A DNA stretch of 42,742 bases from Nonomuraea aridisoli (GCF_003236395.1 NZ_POUD01000049.1:1-42742), one strand, 5' to 3'; shown: positions 16,641 through 25,197, counted from the first letter of the stretch. The notes: generated from the sequence alone by a model not told the origin. Made by a program: numbers and translations.

Positions 16641-16737
16641 CATAGCGCTCCCGCGGCGGTTCTCCCCTCGGGTACGCTTCACGCCCGGCATCCCGTGCCG
16701 ATCTCTCCAATAGCTTCCCCTGGTAGGAGAACCCCCC

Positions 16738-17721
16738 ATGACTCGCAAACTGCGCTGTCGCGCCATTGCCATCGGCGTCACAGTCGCTCTGGCCCTTACC
16801 GGCTGCGGTGCCTCCGACGACACCGCCACCTCGGCCGGCGCCAATGGTCTGGAGAAGACCACCATCAAGGTCGGGCATCTGCCCATTCCCGACCCTGTGG
16901 GCCTCTATATCGCCCAGACCAAGGGCTTCTTCAAAGAAGAGGGCCTGACGGTGGAGCCCGAGATCATCACCGGTGGCGCCGCCGCCATCCCGCAGATCGA
17001 GAACGGCTCCCTCGACATCGCGATGACGAACTACGTCTCGACGTTCGTCGCCGTCGAGCAGGGCAAGAAGATCAAGCTGATCGCTGACATGTACCAGGCG
17101 GCTCCGAACACCTTCAACATCATGGTGCCGAAGGATTCGCCCATCAAGACGGTCGCCGACCTCAAGGGCAAGACCGTCCTGGTGAACAACCTCAACAACA
17201 TCGGCCAGCTCGCGGTGACCACGCAGCTCAAGGTGGCCGGTCTCACGGCCGAAGACGTCAAGTTCGTCGAGAAGCCGTTCCCCGACATGGGCAACGCGGT
17301 CAACAGCGGGCAGGCCGACGCCTGCTGGATCACCGAGCCGTTCATCACGGCGAACCAGAGCCAGCTCGGTTTCCGCAAGCTGGCCGACACGATGACCGGC
17401 CAGATGGCGGACTTCCCCATCGCCGGGTGGATGGTCTCCGACGAGTGGGCCGCCAAGCACCCGAAGACCCTCGCGGCGTTCCAGCGGGCCATCCAGAAGG
17501 CGCAGGCGCTTGCCTCGAGCGACCGCAAGGAGATCGAGACGCAGCTGCCGACGTACACCGCGATCAAGGCCGACGTGGCCTCGGTGATCACACTGGGCGT
17601 CTACCCCAGTGAGCTCAGCGCGAACCGCCTGCAGAAGGTCGCCGACGTGATGCTGGAGTACGGCTACCTGAAGAACGCGATCGACGTGAACTCGATCATC
17701 GTGACTCCCCCGAGCCAATGA
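16738..17721 (+). CDS. NitT/TauT-type ABC substrate-binding lipoprotein (importer 1)
   Basis: This is a periplasmic-type binding protein of the SsuA/THI5/NMT1 family, 327 residues. A signal peptide ends in a lipobox LTGC with Cys23 as lipid site. The mature fold starts ENGLEKTTIKVGHLPI-like and runs through GLYIAQTKGFFKEEGL, then IENGSLDIAMTNYVS and DLKGKTVLVNNLNN. Known family substrates include aliphatic sulfonates, nitrate, thiamine and riboflavin precursors; the substrate here cannot be read from sequence. The ATG at 16738 has TAGGAGA about seven bases upstream. Two permease genes follow at once. It is a paralogue of the binding protein at 25198. Confidence 0.92.
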   Translation: MTRKLRCRAIAIGVTVALALTGCGASDDTATSAGANGLEKTTIKVGHLPIPDPVGLYIAQTKGFFKEEGLTVEPEIITGGAAAIPQIENGSLDIAMTNYVSTFVAVEQGKKIKLIADMYQAAPNTFNIMVPKDSPIKTVADLKGKTVLVNNLNNIGQLAVTTQLKVAGLTAEDVKFVEKPFPDMGNAVNSGQADACWITEPFITANQSQLGFRKLADTMTGQMADFPIAGWMVSDEWAAKHPKTLAAFQRAIQKAQALASSDRKEIETQLPTYTAIKADVASVITLGVYPSELSANRLQKVADVMLEYGYLKNAIDVNSIIVTPPSQ

Positions 17722-17722
17722 G

Positions 17723-18499
17723 ATGAGCAAGGCACGGCTACTCCGCGGCGCCCTCGGCGTCGCGGGGTTCCTCATTCTCGGGGAACTGGTCATCCGCTTC
17801 GGCATCAGCGAAGACCTGCTCTTCCCCGCTCCTTCCGCGATTCTGTACGAGGCCGTCTTCCAGCCGGCCGACCCCGACTTCCTGGCCGGCGTCGGCACGA
17901 CCGTCACGAACTGGATGGTCGGCCTGCTCGTCGCGACCGCGATAGCCGTCCCGCTGGGCGTGCTGCTCGGGGCGCTGCCCCCGGTCGAGCGCGTGGTCAG
18001 GCCCCTGCTGGAGTTCCTGCGGCCGATCCCCTCGGTGGCGATCATCCCGCTGGCCATCCTGCTGATCTCGGTGGACGAGATGATGAAGATCTCGGTCATC
18101 GTGTACGCCGCGGTCTGGCCGATCCTCATCAACACCGTCTACGGCATGCAGGACGTCGACCCGCTGGCCAAGGAGTCGCTGCGCAGCTTCGGCTTCGGCC
18201 CGCTGGCGGTGCTGACCAGGGTGTCGCTGCCCAGCGCGGCGCCGTTCGTCATGACGGGCGTCAGGATCGCCGCGGGCACCGCGCTCGTCCTGGCGGTCAG
18301 CGCCGAACTGATGGCAGGCGGCGCCGACGGCATCGGCGTCTACGTGAACGTGGCCAGCAGCGGCAACCGGGTGGACCTCATGATGGCGGCCACGCTGTGG
18401 GCCGGCGTGCTCGGCCTGCTGGTCAACATGCTGCTGCTGACCGGCGAGCGCCGGCTCTTCCGCTGGCACCAGGTACGGACGGGGGCGTCGGAGTCGTGA
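17723..18499 (+). CDS. NitT/TauT-type ABC permease A (importer 1)
   Basis: This is a 258-residue inner-membrane permease of the BPD_transp_1 family with about six membrane segments. The stretch FLRPIPSVAIIPLAILL lies before the EAA loop, and the loop itself includes KESLRSFGFGPLAVLTRVSL followed by PSAAPFVMTGVRIA. The ATG at 17723 is one base after the lipoprotein stop. It is a clear paralogue of the permease at 26190 (nearly the same EAA region). It is followed by a second permease, so the channel is probably a heterodimer. Confidence 0.92.
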   Translation: MSKARLLRGALGVAGFLILGELVIRFGISEDLLFPAPSAILYEAVFQPADPDFLAGVGTTVTNWMVGLLVATAIAVPLGVLLGALPPVERVVRPLLEFLRPIPSVAIIPLAILLISVDEMMKISVIVYAAVWPILINTVYGMQDVDPLAKESLRSFGFGPLAVLTRVSLPSAAPFVMTGVRIAAGTALVLAVSAELMAGGADGIGVYVNVASSGNRVDLMMAATLWAGVLGLLVNMLLLTGERRLFRWHQVRTGASES

Positions 18500-19278
18500 G
18501 ATCCATCACCAGGTTCTGGCTGGTCCCGGTGGTGCTCGGCGTCTGGGAGCTCGTCGGCTACGTGACGCAGGACACCGACTTCCCGCCGCCCTCGACGATC
18601 GTCGTCCGCATGTACGAGCTGTGGTTCTCCGGCCCCGCCGGCCGGTTGTTCCTCACCGACGATGCGATCGACAACATCCTGCCCAGCCTCGGCCGCATGT
18701 TCAGCGGCTGGATCCTGGCCGCCGTGGTCGGGATCCTGCTCGGCGTGCTGCTCGGGCGCTCGCGCGCGGCGGCCGACTTCGTGAACCCGCTGATCGAGTT
18801 CGGCCGCGCGGTGCCGCCGCCGCTGCTGGTGCCGGTCTTCGTCGTGGTGCTGCAGGCGGTGCTGGCCACGCAGCTGGCCACGATCGTGTTCGGCGTCATC
18901 TGGCCGGTGCTGCTCAACACGATCGACGGCGTGCGGGCGGTGGACCGTACTTATATGGAGACGGCCACGGTCTTCAACCTGAGCAAGGCGCAGCGCCTGC
19001 GCGTCGTCATCCTGCCCGCCGCCTCGCCGAAGATCTTCGCGGGTCTGCGGCTGAGCCTGTCGCTGGCGCTGATCCTCATGGTGATCAGCGAGCTGTTCGG
19101 CGGCGGCAGCGACGGCATCGGCTACCAGCTGCTGGTGGCCCAGCGCAGCTTCGACGGCGCGGGCGTGTGGGCGCCGATCGTGCTGCTCGGCGTCCTCGGC
19201 TACCTCGTCAACTCCCTGTTCGTGCTGGCGGAGCGCCGGGTGCTCGTCTGGCACCGGCAGGCCACCCGCAACCCCTGA
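18496..19278 (+). CDS. NitT/TauT-type ABC permease B (importer 1)
   Basis: This is a 260-residue permease of the same family but a different subgroup from its neighbour. Features are FPPPSTIVVRMYELWFSG, ILPSLGRMFSGWIL, RAVPPPLLVPVFVVVLQ and the EAA-type loop VFNLSKAQRLRVVILPAASP. The GTG at 18496 overlaps the permease A stop (GTGA), so the pair is translationally coupled. The paralogue is at 27002. No ATPase gene follows; an O-methyltransferase comes next. Confidence 0.91.
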   Translation: MRSITRFWLVPVVLGVWELVGYVTQDTDFPPPSTIVVRMYELWFSGPAGRLFLTDDAIDNILPSLGRMFSGWILAAVVGILLGVLLGRSRAAADFVNPLIEFGRAVPPPLLVPVFVVVLQAVLATQLATIVFGVIWPVLLNTIDGVRAVDRTYMETATVFNLSKAQRLRVVILPAASPKIFAGLRLSLSLALILMVISELFGGGSDGIGYQLLVAQRSFDGAGVWAPIVLLGVLGYLVNSLFVLAERRVLVWHRQATRNP

Positions 19279-19309
19279 AGTCCTGTTTGGAAAGGGATGA
19301 AGAACTTAC

Positions 19310-20308
19310 ATGTCTGAGCTGCTCTGGGGGGCCGTCGGCGACCTCTCCCGCTTCGCCGCGCTGCTGACCATGGCGGAGCTGGGGCTGGCCGACCATCTCG
19401 CGGACGGACCTCTGGAGATCACGGAGCTGGCGGAGCGCTCCGGCTCCGACGCCCCCGCGCTCCGGCGGGTCATGCGCGAGCTGGCCGGCATGGACATGGT
19501 CAGGAAGGCCGGGCCGGGGACGTACGAGCTGACCGAGAAGGGCGCGCCCCTGCGCTCGGACGCGCCAGGTCACGTGCGCTCCTCGATCCGCATGCTCGGC
19601 GAGGAGAGCTTCTGGTACGCCATGGGCTCGCTGCCCACCACCGTGCGCGAGGGCAGCTCGGCCTTCGTCAAGCGGTACGGGCACCTGTACGACCACCTCG
19701 CCGCCGACCCGGCGGTGAGCGACCTGTTCGACGACTACATGACGGCCAGGGCCCTGCCCTTCATCGAGGGCCTGACCGAGCGGTACGCGTTCCCCGCCAC
19801 CGCGACCATGGTCGACGTGGCAGGCGGCAAGGGGCACATCCTCGCCACGGTGTTGCGCGCCAACCCGGGCATGCGGGGCATCCTGTTCGACCTGGAGCAC
19901 GTGACGGGGCACGCCAGGCGCACGCTGGAGGAGGAGGGTCTGGCGGATCGTTCGGAGGTCGTCGCCGGGGACTTCTTCACCGGCGTCCCGTCCGGCGCCG
20001 ACATCTACCTGCTGGCCAGCGTCCTGCACAACTGGGACGACGACGACGCCGTCAGCATCCTGCGCAACGTCCGCGCGGCCATGAAGCCGGACGGACGGGT
20101 GCTGGTGCTGGAGACGGTGCTGCCGCCGGAGGACGAGGAGGCGCACCTGGGCAACGCCCTCGACCTGCGCATGCTGGCGATCTTCAACGGCGGCGCCGAG
20201 CGCGACCGGGGCGAGTACGCGGCCCTGTTCGAGCAGGCCGGACTCGCGCTGAACGAGGTCATGACGCTCGGCGCGGGCGCGAGCCTCATCGAGGCCCGGC
20301 CCCGCTAG
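19310..20308 (+). CDS. SAM-dependent O-methyltransferase (class I, plant-type)
   Basis: This is a 332-residue O-methyltransferase of the hydroxyneurosporene/caffeate-type family found in natural-product pathways. The N-terminal winged-helix dimerisation domain (about 10-80) includes LAERSGSDAPALRRVMRELA-like sequence. SAM motif I is VDVAGGKG at 168-175, and LHNWDD at 239-244 carries the likely catalytic His240. The ATG at 19310 has GGAAAGGGA upstream and is 31 bases after permease B, so it is probably co-transcribed with importer 1. The acceptor is unknown. Its stop codon overlaps that of cvnD2 on the other strand within the palindrome CTAG. Confidence 0.9.
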   Translation: MSELLWGAVGDLSRFAALLTMAELGLADHLADGPLEITELAERSGSDAPALRRVMRELAGMDMVRKAGPGTYELTEKGAPLRSDAPGHVRSSIRMLGEESFWYAMGSLPTTVREGSSAFVKRYGHLYDHLAADPAVSDLFDDYMTARALPFIEGLTERYAFPATATMVDVAGGKGHILATVLRANPGMRGILFDLEHVTGHARRTLEEEGLADRSEVVAGDFFTGVPSGADIYLLASVLHNWDDDDAVSILRNVRAAMKPDGRVLVLETVLPPEDEEAHLGNALDLRMLAIFNGGAERDRGEYAALFEQAGLALNEVMTLGAGASLIEARPR

Positions 20309-20892
20309 GCGCCCCAGCCCGGCACGGCCATCCGGACGGAGAGCGCGTGTTCCACCAGGTGGATGAGCGTGTTCTTCACCGAGTCCTTCGAGCGGGCGTC
20401 CAGCCGCATCATCGGGATGTGCGGCGCCAGGGTCAGGGCGTCGCGCACCTCGGCGTCGCTGTGGGGGTACTTGCCGTCCCAGCCGTTGATGCCGACGACG
20501 AACGGCAGCTGCGCCTCCTCGAAGTAGTCAATGGCCGGGAAGCTGTCGGCCAGGCGGCGCGTGTCGACCAGCACGACCGCGCCGATGGCGCCGCGGACGA
20601 GGTCGTCCCACATGAACCAGAACCGGTGCTGTCCCGGTGTGCCGAAGAGATAGAGGATGAGGTCGCGGTCGAGCGAGACCCGGCCGAAGTCCATGGCGAC
20701 GGTCGTGGTCGACTTCAGCGGCGTCATGCCGAGATCGTCGATGCCGGCGGAGGCGTCCGTCATGACCGCCTCCGTCGTCAACGGCATGATCTCCGACACC
20801 GCGCCGACGAACGTCGTCTTGCCCACCCCGAAGCCTCCCGCCACGACGATCTTCGTCGAGGTGAGGCCGGGGCTAGAGCCTGCGAAGTCCAC
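20305..20892 (-). CDS. cvnD: Conservon small GTP-binding protein CvnD (copy 2)
   Basis: This is a 195-residue Ras-like GTPase, P-loop GGFGVGKT at 19-26, FGTPGQ at 83-88 and GINGWDG in place of NKxD. Compared with copy 1 I count 183 of 195 identical residues, with 1-131 invariant. A 137-base block (20597-20733 against 12378-12514) is identical at the DNA level, silent positions included, which suggests gene conversion or a very recent exchange. It overlaps cvnC by 20 bases and converges on the O-methyltransferase with a four-base overlap and no terminator between. Confidence 0.93.
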   Translation of the reverse strand: MDFAGSSPGLTSTKIVVAGGFGVGKTTFVGAVSEIMPLTTEAVMTDASAGIDDLGMTPLKSTTTVAMDFGRVSLDRDLILYLFGTPGQHRFWFMWDDLVRGAIGAVVLVDTRRLADSFPAIDYFEEAQLPFVVGINGWDGKYPHSDAEVRDALTLAPHIPMMRLDARSKDSVKNTLIHLVEHALSVRMAVPGWGA

Positions 20893-21310
20893 TTAGCACC
20901 CTTTCGAGCAGATTGACGTCCGGCCGCCCGGCGTCCAGCTGTGGCTGGTGCACGCGGACCAGACCTTCGGCGGCCATGTCGGCGATCAGCACGCGCACCA
21001 CACCGAGCGGGATCCGCAGCAGGGCCGACACCTCGGCCACCGACCGCACCTGCCGGCACAGTTGGCTGATCGCCTGGTACTCCGGCGTGATATGCGAGAA
21101 CTCCCGCTGCTCGGCGGTCGCCGAGGACACGAGGGCCTCCATCGCCAGCTTGACCCGCGGCGCCGTCCGTCCACCTGTCACCGCGTAGGGACGGACGGGC
21201 GAGGCGGGGTCGGGATTCAGCTGCGACTGGGGCTGGGGCGCAGGCTCGGGCTGAGACTGTGGCTGATGCTGGGGCGCCCAACCGCCGCTGTTCCATCTGG
21301 GGTCCGTCAC
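20873..21310 (-). CDS. cvnC: Conservon DUF742 protein CvnC (copy 2)
   Basis: This is a 145-residue DUF742 protein. The N-terminal 40 residues are a Gln/Pro-rich linker (QHQPQSQPEPAPQPQSQ) that is longer than in copy 1. The conserved body RPYAVTGGRTAPRVKLAMEA, then IPLGVVRVLIADMAAEGLVR, and the end LLERVLSGLRRL match copy 1 closely. The GTG start at 21310 follows the cvnB stop by five bases. Confidence 0.92.
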   Translation of the reverse strand: MTDPRWNSGGWAPQHQPQSQPEPAPQPQSQLNPDPASPVRPYAVTGGRTAPRVKLAMEALVSSATAEQREFSHITPEYQAISQLCRQVRSVAEVSALLRIPLGVVRVLIADMAAEGLVRVHQPQLDAGRPDVNLLERVLSGLRRL

Positions 21311-21315
21311 CTACA

Positions 21316-21738
21316 TCACCTGGTCTGGCTGGCGCGCAACTCGGCCCGCACAGCCGGAGTCAGCACCTGACCGGCGCGTTCCACCATCAGGGTCATCTGG
21401 TACGCCACCAGCCCCATGTCACAGTCGGGGGCCGCCAGCACCGCCAGGCACGAGCCGTCGCTGATCGACATGATCAGCATCAGCCCGCGCTGCATCTCCA
21501 CGATCGTCTGGTTGACCGCACCACCCTCGAACACCCGCGCGGCACCCTGTGTCAGGCTCACCAGCCCCGACGCGATCGCGGCCAGCTGATCGGCCCGATC
21601 CGCCGGAAAACCCGCCGACGCCGCCAGCGGCAGCCCGTCCGACGAGACGACCACGGCGTGCGCGACGCCGGGGACCGTGCTGACGAAGTCGGTGATGAGC
21701 CAGTCGACGCCGCGTGCGGCGTGGCTCAGGTCGTTCAT
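21316..21738 (-). CDS. cvnB: Conservon Roadblock/LC7 protein CvnB (copy 2)
   Basis: This is a 140-residue Roadblock protein, 138 of 140 residues identical to copy 1 by my count. The ATG at 21738 overlaps the cvnA2 stop as ATGA with GGAGGG upstream. Because the two CvnB proteins are practically the same, each could serve either kinase unless the pairing is decided elsewhere. Confidence 0.93.
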   Translation of the reverse strand: MNDLSHAARGVDWLITDFVSTVPGVAHAVVVSSDGLPLAASAGFPADRADQLAAIASGLVSLTQGAARVFEGGAVNQTIVEMQRGLMLIMSISDGSCLAVLAAPDCDMGLVAYQMTLMVERAGQVLTPAVRAELRASQTR

Positions 21739-24686
21739 GCGCCCTCCTCTCTGTCACTGCTGTTCGGGCCGGGGCGGCCCGGGGGGCCGGAAGAGAACGC
21801 CCTGCCCTCGGTGATGTCGTCGCGCGCCGCCCGGAAGCCCTGCTGGAAGCTCGACAGGCGGTTGCGCACCCGGTCGGGCGAGACCGCCGGCATCGGGGTC
21901 ACGCCCTTGGGGGACGACGAGGTGTCCGCCGAGCCGGGCACCAGGTTGGCCTTGGGCACCCGTTTGGGCAGGCCCGAGGCCGTCGATCCGTCGCGTACCG
22001 GCTCCACGACCGCCTCCGCAGCGCTCCAGCCCGCGTCCGCCTTCGAGGAGCCCCAGCTCGCGCCGTCGCTGCCCCGTCCGAACCAGGCGGACTCCACGGC
22101 CGCGAAGATCGGCAGGTAGTCGTCGCCGGCGGACGCGGGCGGTACCGCCGGTATGGGGCCCGTGGCGCCGGCGTCGGGGTCGGTGAACTCGAACCCCGGC
22201 CGCTGCGGCGGCATGGTGTCCTTGCCCCAGCCGCCGGGCGGCGGCTCGGGCACTGGTCGTCTGGGCAGGCCGCTGTCACCGTTCCACCCTCCGCGGACGT
22301 CCGGTCCGCGAGGCGGGGACCAGACGTCGGCGGGCTCGAACGCGGCGCCGGGCGGCTCGGCCGGCCAGCCGCCGGGTTCCCCGCGCCACGGCGGCGTCCC
22401 CCAGCCGCCTCCGTCGGGATTGGACGGGAACGACGGGTGACCGGGGCCGATCGTCAGCGGAGGCGGGATGTCCGTGACCGGCGGCGCCGGGTGCGGCCCC
22501 GAGTACGGCTCGTCCCTGGGCCCGCCGCCTCCGGCCCCGGCGAAGGCCGGCGGCTGCCCGGCGTACGGCACCCCACCCGGGCCACCAGACGGGCCACCGG
22601 ACGGGCCACCGGACGGGCCGGACGGCAGCGCGGGCGGCTCGTGCCCGGCGAACGACGGCGGCTGGTTGCCCGAGAAGGACGGCATCCCGGTCAGCGGGGA
22701 GGCCTGGGAGCCCAGCATGTTCTCCGGGATCAGCACCATCGCGGTCAGCCCGCCGGAGCTGTGCGGGCGCAGCTGCACCCGGATGCCGTGCCGGTGCGCC
22801 AGCCTGGCGACCACGAACAGGCCCATCCGCCGCGACACCGACACGTCCACGTCGGGGGCGTCGGTGAGCCGCTCGTTGGCCTGGGCCAGCTCCTCCTGCG
22901 TCATGCCGATGCCGGAGTCGGTGATCGACAACATCACGCCGCCGCCGTCGATCCGGCTGCCGGAGACGGTCACCCTGGTCTCGCGCGGGGAGAACGACAG
23001 CGCGTTCTCGACCAGCTCGGCGAGCAGGTGGATGACGTCGTTGACGGCCTGCCCGGCCACCGACACCCCGTCGGGCACCTGGAGGACGACGCGCTCGTAG
23101 TTCTCCACCTCCGACAAGGAGGCGCGGGCGACGTCGACCAGCTTCACCGGCTGGCTCCAGCGGCGCGGCGGCTCCTGGCCGGCCAGCACCAGCAGGTTCT
23201 CGCTGTTGCGCCGCATGCGGGTGGCCAGGTGGTCCAGCTTGAACAGGTGGCCGAGCCGCTGCTCGTCCTGCTCGCCCTGCTCCAGGCCGTCGATCAGGGT
23301 GATCTGCCGCTCGACCAGCGTCTGGCTGCGCCGCGACAGGTTCACGAACATCGCGTTGACGTTGCTGCGCAGGCGCGCCTCCTCGCCCGCCAGCCGTACC
23401 GCCTCGCGGTGGACCTCGTCGAAGGCCCGCGCCACTTCACCGATCTCGTCGTGGGTGTCCACGCTGATCGGGATGACGGGGCCGACGTCGCCGTCGCCGC
23501 TCTCGCGCAGCTGCCGTACGGTCTCCGGCAGCCGCTTGCCGGCGATGGCGAGGGCCTCGCCGCGCAGCCTGCGCAGCGGCCGGATGAGCGAGCGGGCGAT
23601 GAGCGAGATGATCGCGGTCACCACGACCAGCAGGAGGAGGATGAGACCGCCGGAGATCATGGCCGAGCGGTTGGCGCCCTCCTCCAGGGCGCGGGCGCGC
23701 AGGATGACGGAGGAGGACAGCTCCTTCTCCACGCTGCGCAGCGCGTCGATCTTGCCGGTGCTGACCTCGACCCAGGTGGCGACGTCCTGGTCGGGCCGGA
23801 CGCCGATGCTCAGCTCCTTGCCCTCCTCCGATTGCGCCATGGCCCGCAGCCGGAACAGGTCGGTCTGGTCGACGTCGCGGCCGACGACCGTGTTGCGGTA
23901 GAGCTCCAGCTGGTCGAGGGTGGCGAGGGTGGCGAACAGCGTCTCCTCGCTCTCCTCACGCGACTTGGCGTCGGTGAGCGCGTCCAGCTCGCCGCTGTCG
24001 AAGCCCTTCTTGTCCAGCGCGCTGGCGAGGACGCCGCGCTGCTTGGACGCCTGTTCCTTGGCGCGGGCGATGGCGGCCATCGCGCTCGCGCTGTCGGCCA
24101 CCTCGTCGTCCACCGCCACCTGGCCGACCTGGTCGTGGAACTGCAGCAGCGCCGAGATGATCTGCGAGTACTTCTGGATCGTCGGCAACGGCTGGATCTT
24201 GCCGTTGACGGCCGTCTCCCGCAGCGTCGGCACCTCCTCCAGGCGGCGCAGCACCGGGCGCACGGCCTCCGCGTGGGTGTCGGAGAGCGCGTTCGCCTGC
24301 TGCTGGGCCTCCTCGATGAGGCCGTTGACGCGGCTGTAGGTGGTGCGCAGCTGCGCCTCGCGGTTCTCGGGCCGGCCCTGGGCGATGTAGAGGGCCGTCT
24401 CGTCCCGTTCGAAGCCGAGCTCGTGGGTGACGGCGCCGATCTGCTGGCTGAGCTCGGCGACCTCCCGGAGGTTCTGGTACGTGTGGGCGTCGTTGAGCGA
24501 GGTGACGACGTTCAGCCCGCCCAGACCGACGGCGACGGCCGTAGGAACGACGATCAGCGCGATGAGGCGCGACCGCACGTGCCAGTTGCCCAGTGCGAAC
24601 CTGCGCGCGGACGGTTTGGGCGGCCGTCGCTTCTGATGGCCGTGCGGCTCGCGGTCAGCGGAAGCTTCAGCGCTCTGCGTTCTCAC
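21735..24686 (-). CDS. cvnA: Conservon sensor histidine-kinase-like CvnA (copy 2)
   Basis: This is a 983-residue sensor with the same architecture as copy 1: cytosolic start, membrane segment after HVRSRLIALIVVP, NIT-like extracytoplasmic helices, second membrane segment (ISGGLILLLLVVVTAIISLI), HAMP, LDHLATRMRRNSENL, HATPase_c with ELVENAL and DSGIGM. The extracytoplasmic half differs strongly from copy 1, whereas HAMP to HATPase is very similar. The tail is Gly/Pro-rich with a repeated GPSG run and ends with the shared GLPKRVPKANLVPGSADT and RVRNRLSSFQQGFRAAR. The GTG at 24686 (VRTQSAEAS) is chosen because copy 3 also starts VRT and the GGCGAGAGGTTGC motif lies eight bases upstream. Confidence 0.92.
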   Translation of the reverse strand: MRTQSAEASADREPHGHQKRRPPKPSARRFALGNWHVRSRLIALIVVPTAVAVGLGGLNVVTSLNDAHTYQNLREVAELSQQIGAVTHELGFERDETALYIAQGRPENREAQLRTTYSRVNGLIEEAQQQANALSDTHAEAVRPVLRRLEEVPTLRETAVNGKIQPLPTIQKYSQIISALLQFHDQVGQVAVDDEVADSASAMAAIARAKEQASKQRGVLASALDKKGFDSGELDALTDAKSREESEETLFATLATLDQLELYRNTVVGRDVDQTDLFRLRAMAQSEEGKELSIGVRPDQDVATWVEVSTGKIDALRSVEKELSSSVILRARALEEGANRSAMISGGLILLLLVVVTAIISLIARSLIRPLRRLRGEALAIAGKRLPETVRQLRESGDGDVGPVIPISVDTHDEIGEVARAFDEVHREAVRLAGEEARLRSNVNAMFVNLSRRSQTLVERQITLIDGLEQGEQDEQRLGHLFKLDHLATRMRRNSENLLVLAGQEPPRRWSQPVKLVDVARASLSEVENYERVVLQVPDGVSVAGQAVNDVIHLLAELVENALSFSPRETRVTVSGSRIDGGGVMLSITDSGIGMTQEELAQANERLTDAPDVDVSVSRRMGLFVVARLAHRHGIRVQLRPHSSGGLTAMVLIPENMLGSQASPLTGMPSFSGNQPPSFAGHEPPALPSGPSGGPSGGPSGGPGGVPYAGQPPAFAGAGGGGPRDEPYSGPHPAPPVTDIPPPLTIGPGHPSFPSNPDGGGWGTPPWRGEPGGWPAEPPGAAFEPADVWSPPRGPDVRGGWNGDSGLPRRPVPEPPPGGWGKDTMPPQRPGFEFTDPDAGATGPIPAVPPASAGDDYLPIFAAVESAWFGRGSDGASWGSSKADAGWSAAEAVVEPVRDGSTASGLPKRVPKANLVPGSADTSSSPKGVTPMPAVSPDRVRNRLSSFQQGFRAARDDITEGRAFSSGPPGRPGPNSSDREEGA
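22577..22622. repeat. 12-bp tandem repeat in the CvnA2 tail
   Basis: About four copies of a 12-base unit close to ACGGGCCACCGG encode the run GPSGGPSGGPSG in the disordered tail of CvnA2. The repeat keeps frame and is absent from the other two cvnA genes. Confidence 0.75.
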
Positions 24687-24694
24687 TTGCCTTC

Positions 24695-24707
24695 GCAACC
24701 TCTCGCC
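24695..24707 (-). promoter_or_regulatory. Shared cvnA leader motif (copy 2)
   Basis: GGCGAGAGGTTGC, eight bases before the cvnA2 GTG at 24686; identical to the motifs before cvnA1 and cvnA3. Confidence 0.6.
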
Positions 24708-25030
24708 CCGGAGGGGAATTCTCGGTGACCGTGCAGGTAAATGCAGGTGGGGCAATATCTCGTTCGAGACAAGCGCCATTTGAGCACACGGACCGACAAG
24801 CACCAACCACTACTAGTGCCACATTGGGGCCTTTATCCCTGGATGTCCAGAAAATAGGACGGAATCGGTAAACATGCTTCTATCTGGCGAAACAGGCAAT
24901 AACAGAGTGCCCACGAGGCCGAACACGACTCGCGGAAAGATCAGGCAGCAGGCACGTCAGTAACTCAGGTCCCGTCAGTCACCTCATTCCCCAAATCGGA
25001 CATACATTACGTCCATCTGCGGTTGTCAAA

Positions 25031-25088
25031 TTTTCACGATATAGCCGTAAACCGGCATTGCAACCGCAAGTGTCATTTTCACGATAAT
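25031..25088 (+). promoter_or_regulatory. Direct repeats and promoter upstream of importer 2
   Basis: TTTTCACGATA occurs at 25031-25041 and 25076-25086, each preceded by TGTCA, with a 45-base period (about four helical turns). TTGCAA (25058-25063) and GATAAT (25083-25088), 19 bases apart, could be the -35 and -10; the second repeat overlaps that -10. This fits a dimeric or paired regulator binding site. Confidence 0.5.
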
Positions 25089-25197
25089 GACCGGCAATTT
25101 GGTGCTACGGTCGATCTCTGTCGTGCGTCAGGCACACAGCCCCCGGGAGCAGAAGCCACCCGGTCCCCCCTGGCTCCATCCGAAGGGAGTCCCTGAC

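Larger units (their letters stand above)
16342..16737. other. Divergent promoter region cvnA1 / importer 1
   Basis: These 396 bases lie between divergent starts. Near the cvnA1 side are GGCGAGAGGTTGC (minus strand) and TGTGCTCAAAT (minus, about 16433-16443). Near the importer side are CAAATTCGGACAT (about 16544) and a strongly AT-rich island (about 16575-16640) that stands out in this GC-rich DNA and ends in TTGCAG with a -10-like CATAGC 19 bases on. Several of these elements recur in the region 24687-25197. Confidence 0.6.
24687..25197. other. Divergent promoter region cvnA2 / importer 2
   Basis: These 511 bases lie between divergent starts. They share with 16342-16737 the minus-strand motifs GGCGAGAGGTTGC and TGTGCTCAAAT at matching distances from the kinase start. 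They also share a plus-strand CAAATCGGACAT (about 24993) roughly 205 bases before the lipoprotein gene. Unique here are two TTTTCACGATA direct repeats close to the lipoprotein side. I see no small gene in it. Confidence 0.6.

Noticed and set aside
21714..24728. Plus-strand open frame of about 1000 codons opposite cvnA2 (and similar ones opposite cvnA1 and cvnA3)
   Set aside because: These mirror the codon bias of the kinase genes; the minus-strand kinases have full domain structure and the antisense translations do not.
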